This document shows positions 32,968 through 42,107 of a stretch of 64,000 nucleotides of DNA, piece after piece. The notes under the pieces were generated by a model. The model saw only the letters and a list, made by a program, of their open reading frames with translations, made no database searches and had not been told where the DNA came from. A program made the translations under genes and the position numbers. The DNA is from Actinomycetes bacterium (GTDB lineage: Bacteria; Actinomycetota; Thermoleophilia; RBG-16-64-13): NCBI GenBank assembly GCA_024637035.1, contig JAGXFW010000012.1, positions 39,149 to 103,148 of the forward strand, written 5' to 3'. The stretch's first letter is position 1; each line of letters begins with the position of its first letter.

Positions 32968-34841
32968 GCGGAGGCTCGAACTCACACAGCTGTCACGGAT
33001 CGCAGGTCGTACTGGCCCCATCTGGGGCGCGCAAGATCGTTCTTGCCGGTAACCCTAACGTCGGCAAGTCGCTCTTCTTCAACGCATTCACTGGCCTATA
33101 TGTAGACGTGTCGAACTACCCAGGCACCACCGTAGCCATCTCGAGCGGGGTCATGGGTGACGACATCGTGATCGACACCCCCGGTATCTACGGGGTCTCC
33201 TCGTTCAACGAAGAAGAGATCGTGGCCCGCGACATCATCGCTGAAGCCGACCTCGTGGTGAACGTGGTCGACGCGGTGCATCTCGAGCGTGATCTGTTCC
33301 TCACACAGCAGTTGATCGACATGGCTCTCCCGTTGGTGGTCGCCCTCAACATGGTGGACGAGGCCGAAGCCCGCGGCGTGAGCGTGGATGTGGCCGCCCT
33401 ATCCGAACGGCTCGGGGTGCCTGTGGTGCCCACGATCGCCGTGGAGCGAAAGGGGTTCGACAAGGTGCGGGCGGCCCTTGACGACGCGGTGCCCGGCGTC
33501 TCCGACCCGGTGCTTCAGGATAGGCTGCTTTCCCTGCTCGATCGAGTGGGGACCAAGGCGGAAGCCCTCCTCGTACTCGAGGGCGACCCCTATGTGGCCG
33601 AACGCCACGGCGTGGAACCCCTGGGGATGCGGGACGAGATCTACATGGATAGGCGGCGGAGGGTGAACGACATTGTCGCCCGCGTCGTCAGCCAACGCGA
33701 CCGGAGCCTCGACTTGCGAACCCGGTTAGGGCATGCGCTCCTTCGGCCGCTCACCGGCATCCCGGTGCTCGCCGTCGTGCTCTGGTTGATGTACGAGGTG
33801 ATAGGTGTGCTGGTGGCACAGACCATCGTCGGGTTCACCGAGGGAGTGGTCATGCAGGGGTACGTGGAGCCGGCTCTTCGAGCGGCCGTCACCGCTGTCG
33901 TGGGCACCGGTGTGATCTTCGAACTGGTCGCGGGTGAGTTCGGTGTGGTCACCCTTACCGTCACCTACGTGCTGGGCCTGCTGCTGCCCCTTGTCGTGGG
34001 CTTCTACCTCATGCTCTCCATCCTAGAGGACTCCGGCTATCTGCCCAGGATCGCGGCCCTCACCGACCGTCTCATGACGGCGATAGGGCTGAACGGTCGG
34101 GCCATCATCCCGATCATCCTGGGGTTCGGTTGTATCACGATGGCGACCATCACCACGCGTATCCTGGGCAACGAGCGGGAGCGCAAGATCGCGACCGCAT
34201 TGATGGCCTTCGCCATACCGTGCTCGGCGCAGTTGGGTGTGATAGTGGCTCTGTTGGCCGCGGCCGGGGGCCTCGGGATCACGATCGCCTACGCGGCCAT
34301 CATGTTCCTCGTCTTCGGCCTTATCGGTCTTGCACTCTCGCGCTACCTGCCGGGGTCGTCGACCGACCTACTCATCGACCTGCCCCCGCTGCGCGTGCCG
34401 CGGCCCCTGAACGTGCTCACCAAGACGTATCACAAGACGGTCATGTTCCTTCGTGAGGTGGTCCTCTATTTCGCGGCGGGCGCATTCCTGCTCGCGGTCC
34501 TGCAGCTCAGCGGTGCGCTCGAGGCGGCCCAGGTGGCGTTGGCTCCACTCACGGAGACGTGGCTCCAGCTGCCGCGCGAGACCGCGACCGCGTTCATCAT
34601 GGGCTTCGTGCGTCGTGACTTCGGCGCCGCCGGTCTGTACGACCTGGGACTTGGAGGTGCGGCCACGCTGGTGTCTCTGGTCACCATCACGTTGTTCGTG
34701 CCCTGTATCGCCTCCGTCCTGGTGATCATGAAGGAACGGGGACGTGCCTTCACCGTCTTCACCTGGGTGGGCAGCGTGGTGCTCGCCTTCCTCGTCGGCG
34801 GGATCCTGGCCCGCGTTCTCTCTCTTGTCGGGGTGGCGTGA
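32964..34841 (+). CDS. feoB: Ferrous iron transporter B
   Basis: A 625-residue Fe(II) permease. The N-terminal GTPase domain shows G1 GNPNVGKS, switch-region NYPGTT, G3 DTPG and G4 NMVD; a helical regulatory domain follows, then about 8-10 membrane helices with Gate-motif regions (GFYLMLSILEDSGYLPRIA and FGCITMATITTRI). It is somewhat short because the C-terminal cytoplasmic part is missing. The GTG at 32964 overlaps the feoA stop; an ATG at 32940 within feoA is possible. N-terminal residues include a His/Cys pair (SHSCHG) of unknown meaning. Confidence 0.92.
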   Translation: MSGGSNSHSCHGSQVVLAPSGARKIVLAGNPNVGKSLFFNAFTGLYVDVSNYPGTTVAISSGVMGDDIVIDTPGIYGVSSFNEEEIVARDIIAEADLVVNVVDAVHLERDLFLTQQLIDMALPLVVALNMVDEAEARGVSVDVAALSERLGVPVVPTIAVERKGFDKVRAALDDAVPGVSDPVLQDRLLSLLDRVGTKAEALLVLEGDPYVAERHGVEPLGMRDEIYMDRRRRVNDIVARVVSQRDRSLDLRTRLGHALLRPLTGIPVLAVVLWLMYEVIGVLVAQTIVGFTEGVVMQGYVEPALRAAVTAVVGTGVIFELVAGEFGVVTLTVTYVLGLLLPLVVGFYLMLSILEDSGYLPRIAALTDRLMTAIGLNGRAIIPIILGFGCITMATITTRILGNERERKIATALMAFAIPCSAQLGVIVALLAAAGGLGITIAYAAIMFLVFGLIGLALSRYLPGSSTDLLIDLPPLRVPRPLNVLTKTYHKTVMFLREVVLYFAAGAFLLAVLQLSGALEAAQVALAPLTETWLQLPRETATAFIMGFVRRDFGAAGLYDLGLGGAATLVSLVTITLFVPCIASVLVIMKERGRAFTVFTWVGSVVLAFLVGGILARVLSLVGVA

Positions 34842-34842
34842 G

Positions 34843-35031
34843 ATGGCCTTGCTCAGCCGAAAGCGCGATCCTGTGGAGACATGCGGCGTCCCCCGCGGCT
34901 CGGCGCCCACGCTGATCTGTCCACGCTGCGGCTCACAATCGAGTGTTCCCATGTTGCTCTGTCCGCGCTGTCGCGAGCCACTGTCCTTGGGTTGTTCCGG
35001 GGACTGCTCCGCCTGCTCCCCGAAGAGGTGA
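34843..35031 (+). CDS. Small Cys-rich zinc-ribbon-like protein of the feo operon
   Basis: A 62-residue protein starting 1 nt after the feoB stop. It contains LICPRCGSQ and LLCPRCREP, a pair of CxxC knuckles as in a zinc ribbon, and ends with GCSGDCSACS, giving nine cysteines counting one near residue 14. It may be a FeoC-like or FeoB-associated Cys-rich accessory protein by position, but the sequence does not match either family that I can tell. It could bind iron, zinc or an Fe-S cluster. Confidence 0.65.
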   Translation: MALLSRKRDPVETCGVPRGSAPTLICPRCGSQSSVPMLLCPRCREPLSLGCSGDCSACSPKR

Positions 35032-35043
35032 AGTCCAGCCGGG

Positions 35044-35072
35044 TTGACACAGGCTTCCACTCCTGGTGAAAT
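35044..35072 (+). promoter_or_regulatory. Promoter of the FAH-family gene
   Basis: TTGACA (35044-35049), a 17-nt spacer and TGAAAT (35067-35072; 4 of 6 consensus). It lies after the small Cys-rich gene and supports the downstream ATG at 35125 as the real start. Confidence 0.5.
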
Positions 35073-35124
35073 TGGCTCTGCGGACCGTCGTCGGACCGTG
35101 GTCGATAGGAGGGGACGCTCGCCG

Positions 35125-35904
35125 ATGAAGCTCGCTCGGATCAGGTCAGCGAACCTCGTGCTCGAAGCCGAGGTGGTCGATGGAGCCTATCGAGTGGTGG
35201 GCGGCGACCGCGCGGGCGTGGTGCTACCGCCACAGGACGTCGTCCTGCTCCCTCCGGCCGAACCCACCAAGATCCTTGCCGTGGGTTGGAACTTCCCCGC
35301 CCACATCGACGAGATGGTCGCGCGCCTGCCCAAAGACAAGTTCAGCGGTGTTCCCGACGAGCCCATCATCTTCCTGAAGCCCACGTCGAGCCTCATCGGT
35401 CATGGCGAACCCATCGTCTATCCGCGCGAGGCCACCAAGGTGGAGCATGAGGGTGAGCTCTGTCTGGTGATAGGGCGGCCTGCCCGACGAATCTCGCCGG
35501 CGGAGGCCCCTGGGGTGGTGCGGGGATGGTGCTGTGGCAATGACGTGACCGAGCGCGACCTGCAGCGCAAGGATAAGCAGTGGTGGCGTGCGAAGGGATT
35601 CGACACCTTCGCCGCGATCGGTCCCTATCTGGAGACCGAGGCGCCCGCTCCAGATGCTTTCATCCGCACCCTCGTGGGGGGTGAGGTGCGTCAAGAAGGC
35701 CGCGTGCGCGACATGCTCCGCCACCCGTATGAGATCGTGTCGTTCATCAGCCAGGCTATGACGCTCTTGCCGGGGGATGTGATCATGTTGGGCACCCCGC
35801 CCGGTGTGGCCGAGATACACCCGGGTGATGAGGTCGTGGTGCAGATCGAGGGTTTGGACTCCCTGAGCAACCCGGTCGTGGCCGAGGACGGCGTCGCGGG
35901 GTGA
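35125..35904 (+). CDS. Fumarylacetoacetate hydrolase family protein
   Basis: A 259-residue FAH-fold enzyme. KILAVGWNFPAHIDE, the metal-binding HEGELCLVIGRPAR (two Glu), GNDVTERDLQ (Asp) and TPPGVAEIHPGDEVVVQIEGL are the standard landmarks. Family members hydrolyse or decarboxylate acylpyruvates and related diketo acids (2-hydroxyhepta-2,4-diene-dioate isomerase, oxaloacetate decarboxylase); which reaction applies here is unknown. The start at ATG 35125 fits both the family and the promoter just upstream. The final GTGA overlaps the sensor gene that follows. Confidence 0.88.
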   Translation: MKLARIRSANLVLEAEVVDGAYRVVGGDRAGVVLPPQDVVLLPPAEPTKILAVGWNFPAHIDEMVARLPKDKFSGVPDEPIIFLKPTSSLIGHGEPIVYPREATKVEHEGELCLVIGRPARRISPAEAPGVVRGWCCGNDVTERDLQRKDKQWWRAKGFDTFAAIGPYLETEAPAPDAFIRTLVGGEVRQEGRVRDMLRHPYEIVSFISQAMTLLPGDVIMLGTPPGVAEIHPGDEVVVQIEGLDSLSNPVVAEDGVAG

Positions 35905-38219
35905 GCCTACTTCGCCGCATCCTCTTGCTGAACGCCGTGGCGATCTTCGTCGTGGTCGCCGTGTTCGTGGTGGGCGTGGGTATTGTCGAGGGACAGCGGC
36001 ACGCGGACACCGCGATGCGGGAATCCAAGTTGACGGCTGACCTGGTCACGATCGCTATGGCCTCGGGCGATCTCGATGGCTCCACCAAAGACCTGTCGCT
36101 TCTGCTAAGTAACGTCTCGACGAAGCTCGCCCAAGACAAGGCCGGGGCTTCGACCCCCGAACCACTAGATATCGCCGTGACCGATGCCGACGGCCGAGTG
36201 CTCGCGTCTACCGGGGAGCACACGCCCGGGGAGCCTTTTGAGGGGACTGAGGGGCCGATCGCCGAGGGGGCCCTGCAGGAGCGGCAGGTGGTGTTCCGCG
36301 TGCAATCAGAGACGGGCACGCGCACCTACTGTGCCGTCCCGGTGGAGTACAGGGGCGCCACATTGGCCGTGATCGTCCAGCATATGGAAGGCGCTGAAGC
36401 CGGCACGCTCTGGCGTCTTCTCGGCGGGTTCGGCATAGCGGGTCTCACCGGGGGCGCGCTGATGCTCGCGCTCGAGGCGGGTCTCCTCAGTCGGTGGATC
36501 GTGGCTCCCTTGAGTCGGTTCCGGGTTGCAATGGAGTCCCTGGGTTGGGGATCGTTCTCGACGAGGCTGTCGGCCGACCACGGGCAGGAGATGGTCGAGG
36601 TGGCAGAGACGTTCAACTCCATGGCGGCCAGGCTGGACGAGATGTCCGACCGAAGGTTGGAGCTCGAACTCCTCGCGGACTCTCTCGGCCCAGGGCTGAT
36701 ACTGAGCGACCCCGACGGCGTCGTGAAGTGGGCCAGTCAGAGGGCGGCTCAGCTCCTGAACATCCCGGTGCGAGAGATGAAGGGAGCGCGCCTCACGACT
36801 TTGGTCTCCGATCCCAGCGTAGTGCGGTCGGCCATCCAGGCGAGCGGCGGTGGCCTGACTCCGTGGGTGGACGAACTGGTGTTCGAGACGGCGGGAGAAG
36901 GTCGTCGCTGGCTGAGTCTGCGCGGCTTCCCTCTCGTGAACGAGGACGGTCGGTGCCTGGACCATGCCGTGGTGGTGCTCGATGAGTCGAGTACGCGGGA
37001 GTGGCGCAGTGAGCAGCGGCGCTTGGTGGCGGCTCTGAGTGATTCGAATCGCATCCGAGGCGGGCTCTTCCAGCTGGTGAGGGGAGAGTTCGGGGCGCGA
37101 CTCGCGGGACTTGCCCGCCATGATTGGGAGACGCGGGAGATGCTCTCGTTGCTCGATGAACTCGGCGATATGGAGGTCGGCTACCTTAGGGCCGTCGTCT
37201 CGGATTGCGTCATCGCGGATCTTGTCGATGCGGCGCTCGAGTCGAGGGCCGTTTTGGCCGCGAGTCGAGGCATCAATGTTCAAGTAAGGTCCGCTCGGTT
37301 CGACGTTCTCGGCGACCCCGAAGGCCTGGTGCGGTGTATCGGGCACGTACTCAGCGCGGCATTCTATGTCACGGGACACTCGGTGCTCGTAGAGACGAGC
37401 ATCGATTCGAGCTCCCCGCAGGGGCGACGGGTCCGGCTTGACGTGGAGGTGCGCGATCCGGCTCTGTCTCCCGAAGAACTGAGAGGAATCGTGTCGGGTC
37501 CCGTGGATGCCGGCGTTCTCGGCATGGGGCCGGGGGTCTTCGGCCTGGCTCTCTACCTGGCCGCGCGCCAAACGGTGGTGCTCAGGAGCGAACTCGAGCT
37601 GCGGGAGGGCGAGGAGGGATCCCTTATCATCGGCATACTCATGCCGCTCAGTCCGCTTGCTCCCGAGGCTCAAGCGGCGACGTCTCAGCGCCAGGGTCAA
37701 TGGGGAGGCTCGCTGGCCGACCCGTTGACCGGGCTGGCCTCGGGGATCGCGTTCGAGAGGAGTCTCTCCGAGGAGCTACACCGGGCCTCGAGAACGGCTC
37801 GGAGCCTGTCGGTCCTTGCGCTCGAAATCGACGACTTCGTCGAACTCGCCAACATCCACGGCAGGGACACGGGGGACCGCCTCATGAAGGAGGTCGCCGA
37901 CCTGACGAGGAGATCGCTGCGCAAGGACGACCTCGCCGGTCGTGTGCGCGAGCGGACCGTCATGATCCTTCTGCCCGATTCCACGGAGGCGGTGGCGAGC
38001 TCGCTCGCCGAGAAACTGAGTTGGACGATCGGCAGGCACGTATTCGCGACTCCGACCAATCGACCCATCGGCCGGTTCACCGTGAGTATCGGCATCGCGA
38101 CTTTCCCCGAGAACGGGGCCTTTGCACGGACGCTGATGCTTCAGGCCGAGGCTGCTCTGGCTGAGGCACGGGAAGGTGGCGGGAACACCGTGAAGGCGGC
38201 GGGATCGAAGTTGGCATGA
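35901..38219 (+). CDS. Membrane sensor with HAMP, PAS, degenerate kinase and degenerate GGDEF domains
   Basis: 772 residues: TM1 (10-30), an extracytoplasmic sensor (30-165) with IAVTDADGRVLASTGEH, TM2 (about 173-195), HAMP (about 198-250), PAS (about 255-365, LILSDPDGVVKWASQRAAQLL), a histidine-kinase-like region (about 370-590) and a GGDEF-like domain (about 605-770). The kinase part lacks a phospho-acceptor His context, and where the N and G1 boxes should be it reads LSAAFYVTGHS and VRDPALSPEEL. The GGDEF-like domain retains DPLTGLASGIAFE but has RVRERTVMILLP where RxGGDEF belongs. It therefore probably neither phosphorylates nor makes c-di-GMP and may work as a ligand-binding or scaffold signalling protein. 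Confidence 0.8.
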   Translation: MSLLRRILLLNAVAIFVVVAVFVVGVGIVEGQRHADTAMRESKLTADLVTIAMASGDLDGSTKDLSLLLSNVSTKLAQDKAGASTPEPLDIAVTDADGRVLASTGEHTPGEPFEGTEGPIAEGALQERQVVFRVQSETGTRTYCAVPVEYRGATLAVIVQHMEGAEAGTLWRLLGGFGIAGLTGGALMLALEAGLLSRWIVAPLSRFRVAMESLGWGSFSTRLSADHGQEMVEVAETFNSMAARLDEMSDRRLELELLADSLGPGLILSDPDGVVKWASQRAAQLLNIPVREMKGARLTTLVSDPSVVRSAIQASGGGLTPWVDELVFETAGEGRRWLSLRGFPLVNEDGRCLDHAVVVLDESSTREWRSEQRRLVAALSDSNRIRGGLFQLVRGEFGARLAGLARHDWETREMLSLLDELGDMEVGYLRAVVSDCVIADLVDAALESRAVLAASRGINVQVRSARFDVLGDPEGLVRCIGHVLSAAFYVTGHSVLVETSIDSSSPQGRRVRLDVEVRDPALSPEELRGIVSGPVDAGVLGMGPGVFGLALYLAARQTVVLRSELELREGEEGSLIIGILMPLSPLAPEAQAATSQRQGQWGGSLADPLTGLASGIAFERSLSEELHRASRTARSLSVLALEIDDFVELANIHGRDTGDRLMKEVADLTRRSLRKDDLAGRVRERTVMILLPDSTEAVASSLAEKLSWTIGRHVFATPTNRPIGRFTVSIGIATFPENGAFARTLMLQAEAALAEAREGGGNTVKAAGSKLA

Positions 38220-38274
38220 GCACCGCGCGTACCGCTGGCAGCGGACGCCATACCGCTCACGGCTCACATCTCCC

Positions 38275-38304
38275 TTGAGGCTCGGGAGCCGTTCCTGCTA
38301 GAAT
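38275..38304 (+). promoter_or_regulatory. Promoter upstream of dnaE
   Basis: TTGAGG (38275-38280), an 18-nt spacer and TAGAAT (38299-38304), placed about 110 nt before the dnaE start. TAGAAT recurs as a probable -10 box elsewhere in the window (10454, 8987). Confidence 0.5.
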
Positions 38305-38413
38305 CAAGGGCGTGTCCGAGCCCGCGATCAGGGACCGACCCCGCGCGCGGGGGGCCGTGGCGCAAGCGGGTGAATGGGCCCCGCACGGACCTACCGAGAG
38401 GATCTGACTGCCC

Positions 38414-41400
38414 GTGGACGTGAGCCACGCGATCGAAGCGCCGCCGGCCAAGGCCGCGTTCTGCCACCTGCATGTGCACACCGACTTCTCGGCGCTCGAC
38501 GGCGCCTGCAAGATCGACGAACTCGTGGCCCGGGCCGTGGAGTACGGCATGACGGCCGTGGCCGTCACAGACCACGGCGTGCTCAGCGGCTCGGTGCAGC
38601 TCTACCAGAAGGCTGTGAAGGCGGGCATCAAGCCGATCATCGGGCTCGAAGCCTATGTGGTCGAAGACCGATCCCACAAGCAGGAGGGCCACAAGGAACA
38701 GCGGTGGCACCTGACCCTGCTCGCGGCGGATAATACGGGGTACCGGAATCTCCTCGCTCTCTCGACCCGGGCCTTTCTCGAAGGCTATTACGGCAAACCG
38801 CGCATGGACTACGAGTTGCTGCGAGAGCACTCCGAGGGCTTGATCTGTCTTACGGGTTGCCCGGCCGGCCGGCTGTCGCGCGCGCTGGAGAACGGCTCGC
38901 AGACCGCGGCCGATGAGGAGATCGAGCGGCTCATCTCCATCTTCGGTCGTGAGGATGTGTACGTGGAGATCCAGATAGCCGCCATCCCGGAACTCGCGCA
39001 CGTCCCGGCTCGGCTCGCCGAGTTCGCCGGGCGCGTCGGGCTGCCGCTGGTGGCCACGAACGACGTGCACTATCTCGCGGCCGACAACGCCGCCGCACAC
39101 GATGTGCTCCTGTGTATCCAGACCGGCTCTCGGCTCGAAGAGGAACGCCGCCTGCGCTTCTCGTCACAGGAGTTCTACTTCAAGAGCGAGGCCGAGATCC
39201 TCGAGGCGTTCAAGGACTACCCCGAGGCGGTCGCCAACACGATGCTGGTGGCCGATCGGTGCGATGTGACGATCGCATTCGATCAGATCCTGCTCCCGCA
39301 GTACGGCGCCCCCGAGGGATACGAGAGCGAGTCCGAGTACCTACGTGCCCTCTGCGAGGAAGGTCTAGCGGCCAGATACGGGGACACGCCCTCTTCCGAG
39401 GTGCTCGAGCGCCTCGAGATGGAGTTGGGCGTGATCGACGATATGGGATTCCCGCCGTACTTCCTCATCGTGTGGGACTTCGTGTCCTTCGCGAAGCGAT
39501 CAGGCATCCCCGTTGGGCCGGGTCGAGGCTCCGCCGCGGGGTCGATCGTCTCGTACCTGCTTGGCATCACGGACCTCGATCCTCTCGCCTACGACCTGCT
39601 CTTCGAGCGCTTCCTGAACCCGGCGCGCATCAGCATGCCCGATATCGATATCGACTTCTCCGTTGACGGCCGAGAGAAGGTCATCGACTACGTTGCCGAC
39701 AAATACGGTCGCGATCGGGTCGCGCAGATCGCCACGTTCGGCACGATCAAGGCCCGCCAGGCAGTTCGCGACGCCGCTCGGGTCATGGATGTGCCGTACG
39801 CGGTGGCCGACCGCATCGCCAAGCTGATCCCCGAGGGGCCGAAGGCCACGCTCGACGACTGCATGCGCGAGAAGCAGGACCTGCGGATGGAGTGTGACGC
39901 TGACGAGACGGTGCGTAGAGTGGTCGAGATGGCGCGGCCCCTGGAGGGTCTGATCCGGCAGGACTCCATCCACGCTGCTGGCGTCGTCATCTCCGACCGC
40001 CCGCTCACCGAGTACCTGCCGCTTATGCAGAAAGGTGCCGCCGAGGTGGTCACCCAGGTGCCCATGGGCGACGTCGAGAAACTCGGCCTTCTCAAGATGG
40101 ATTTCCTCGGGCTGCGGAACCTCGACGTGATCGCGGGGGCCGAAGCGGTGATCAGGGCCAGCGGACACCCCGAGTTCGATCTTCAATCGATGCCTTTGGA
40201 CGACGCCAGGACCTACCGCATGCTCGCCGCCGGCGATTCGGAAGGGGTGTTCCAGTTCGAATCGAGCGGTATGCGCGAGGCGCTGCGGGACGTGGGACCC
40301 ACCGTCTTCGAGGATCTCATCGCTCTGGTGGCCCTCTACCGACCCGGCCCGATGGAGTACATCCCCCTGTACGCGCGCAACAAGAGGAATCCCGCCGCGG
40401 TCGAGTTCCCCGATCCCCGACTCGAGCCGATCCTGCGCGCCACATACGGCGTGGCCGTGTACCAGGAGCAGCTCATGGAGATCTCGAAGCGCATAGCCGG
40501 CTTCACACCGTCGGAAGCCGATGACATGCGCAAGGGTATCGGCAAGAAGATACGGGCGATACTCGACCGGCTGGAGCCCAAGTTCCGCGAGGGCGCGCTG
40601 GCCAGTGGCACCACGCCGAAGGTTGTGGACCACCTGTGGTCGCTCATCGAGAAGGCCGGCGACTATTCGTTCAACAAGTCGCACGCCGCGTGCTACGCGC
40701 TGATCGCCTACCGCACCGCGTACCTGAAGGCGAACTACCCCGTGGCATACATGGCCGCGCTGATCTCGAGCGTCATGAACACCAAGGACAAGGTGCCGTA
40801 CTACGTGAGTGTGGCCAACGAGATGGGCATCGAGGTACTGCCTCCCGACGTCTCCGAGTCGGCCCTCGACTTCCGCGTGGTCGACGGCAAGATCCGCTTC
40901 GGTCTGACCGCCGTGAAGAACGTGGGAGAGGGCGCCATCCGGCTGATCATCGAAGCACGTGAGAAGAGCGGTCCCTTCCGAGATATCTTCGACTTCTGCG
41001 AGCGAGTGGATGGCGGTGTGCTGAACAAGCGGGCCATCGAGGGTCTCATCAAGGGTGGTGCGCTCGACTCGACCGGGGCGTCGCGCAGGGGGATGCTGCA
41101 CGTGCTTGCCCAGGCGATGTCGAACGGGCAGAAGACGCAGGCCGACGCGGCTGCCGGCCAGGGATCGATATTCGATCTGATGAGCGGTGGCGATCTGGGA
41201 CCCGCCGGCGGCGACGGAGCGGTCTCGCACAGGCCGGTCCCCATCCCCGAGGAGGACTTCTCGAGGGAGGAGCTACTTCGCCTCGAGAAAGAAGCGCTCG
41301 GCATCTTTCTCACGTCGCACCCGCTGCGCGACCTGCGCCGGCAGATACGCGACGAGGCGGAGCACCTGATCCACGAGCTTGCCGAACTGCCAGACGGGCA

Positions 41401-41908
41401 GGTCACCACGATAGTCGGCATGGTGGGCCGCGTGAGGAAGGTGCCCACGAAGTCTGGGGACCAGATGGCCTTCATCGTTCTTGAGGGGCTCGAAGGCTCT
41501 ATCGAGATCACCTGCTTCCCCAAGCTCTACTCCGAAGCGCGCGCCCTGCTCGAGGAGGATCGCTTGGTGAAGATCCGTGGTCGCGTCGAGCGTCGCGAAG
41601 AGAGCGAGGCCAAGCTCATCCCGTTCAGCGTCGAGCCGTTCGTCCCCAAGACGGGCACGGAGCCGGTGTGCATCAAATTGGATGGCCGGCAGCTGCCGCG
41701 CACGGTCCTTGACGACCTCAAGGTGATCCTCGCCAACTTCCCGGGGCCGTGCCCGGTAGACGTGCACGTGGACACCGGCCAGGACAACTTGCATCTTCGG
41801 TGCGGGAAGGGTTTCCGCGTCGACCCGCAGACCAGCCTCTTCGCGGAATTGCGGGTGCTCCTCGGGGAAGCGGGGGTGTTCCGCTACCAGCCGACTCCCA
41901 CGGGGTGA
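38414..41908 (+). CDS. dnaE: DNA polymerase III alpha subunit
   Basis: A 1164-residue replicative polymerase. The PHP domain begins FCHLHVHTDFSALDGACKID; the palm contains GPGRGSAAGSIVSYLLGITD and the catalytic SMPDIDIDFS; then FNKSHAACYALIAYRTAYLK, helix-hairpin-helix sequences and the OB domain TTIVGMVGRVRKVPTKSGDQ follow. The length is normal for DnaE1. The GTG at 38414 comes 14 residues before the PHP domain. The gene is not part of a replication cluster here and is followed by a tandem repeat that begins at its own stop codon, then the histidine genes. Confidence 0.96.
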   Translation: MDVSHAIEAPPAKAAFCHLHVHTDFSALDGACKIDELVARAVEYGMTAVAVTDHGVLSGSVQLYQKAVKAGIKPIIGLEAYVVEDRSHKQEGHKEQRWHLTLLAADNTGYRNLLALSTRAFLEGYYGKPRMDYELLREHSEGLICLTGCPAGRLSRALENGSQTAADEEIERLISIFGREDVYVEIQIAAIPELAHVPARLAEFAGRVGLPLVATNDVHYLAADNAAAHDVLLCIQTGSRLEEERRLRFSSQEFYFKSEAEILEAFKDYPEAVANTMLVADRCDVTIAFDQILLPQYGAPEGYESESEYLRALCEEGLAARYGDTPSSEVLERLEMELGVIDDMGFPPYFLIVWDFVSFAKRSGIPVGPGRGSAAGSIVSYLLGITDLDPLAYDLLFERFLNPARISMPDIDIDFSVDGREKVIDYVADKYGRDRVAQIATFGTIKARQAVRDAARVMDVPYAVADRIAKLIPEGPKATLDDCMREKQDLRMECDADETVRRVVEMARPLEGLIRQDSIHAAGVVISDRPLTEYLPLMQKGAAEVVTQVPMGDVEKLGLLKMDFLGLRNLDVIAGAEAVIRASGHPEFDLQSMPLDDARTYRMLAAGDSEGVFQFESSGMREALRDVGPTVFEDLIALVALYRPGPMEYIPLYARNKRNPAAVEFPDPRLEPILRATYGVAVYQEQLMEISKRIAGFTPSEADDMRKGIGKKIRAILDRLEPKFREGALASGTTPKVVDHLWSLIEKAGDYSFNKSHAACYALIAYRTAYLKANYPVAYMAALISSVMNTKDKVPYYVSVANEMGIEVLPPDVSESALDFRVVDGKIRFGLTAVKNVGEGAIRLIIEAREKSGPFRDIFDFCERVDGGVLNKRAIEGLIKGGALDSTGASRRGMLHVLAQAMSNGQKTQADAAAGQGSIFDLMSGGDLGPAGGDGAVSHRPVPIPEEDFSREELLRLEKEALGIFLTSHPLRDLRRQIRDEAEHLIHELAELPDGQVTTIVGMVGRVRKVPTKSGDQMAFIVLEGLEGSIEITCFPKLYSEARALLEEDRLVKIRGRVERREESEAKLIPFSVEPFVPKTGTEPVCIKLDGRQLPRTVLDDLKVILANFPGPCPVDVHVDTGQDNLHLRCGKGFRVDPQTSLFAELRVLLGEAGVFRYQPTPTG

Positions 41909-42010
41909 CCCGTGGCGCCTCCTCGGGGCGTCGACGCATGACGGTGTGACTCGGCGGCCCCTCGGGGCGCCGGTACACGACGGTGTGACCCGTAGCGCCT
42001 TCGTCGAGGG
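41906..42010 (+). repeat. Imperfect tandem repeat starting at the dnaE stop codon
   Basis: Three units of about 40 bp (41906-41946, 41947-41985 and a partial 41986-42010). Each begins TGAC(C/T)CG and has a GGCGCC/CTCGGGGCG core; the first two end with GACGGTG. The first TGA is the stop codon of dnaE. The repeat lies in the 199-bp gap before hisZ. Confidence 0.65.
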
Positions 42011-42107
42011 TCAGGCTTGAGGTCAGCCTCGGGGGCGGGCTGGGGGCGTCGGCTCTAGCATTCCACTCGTGCGCTAGAATGGTGCCTCATCATCTGGAGG
42101 TTCCTAC

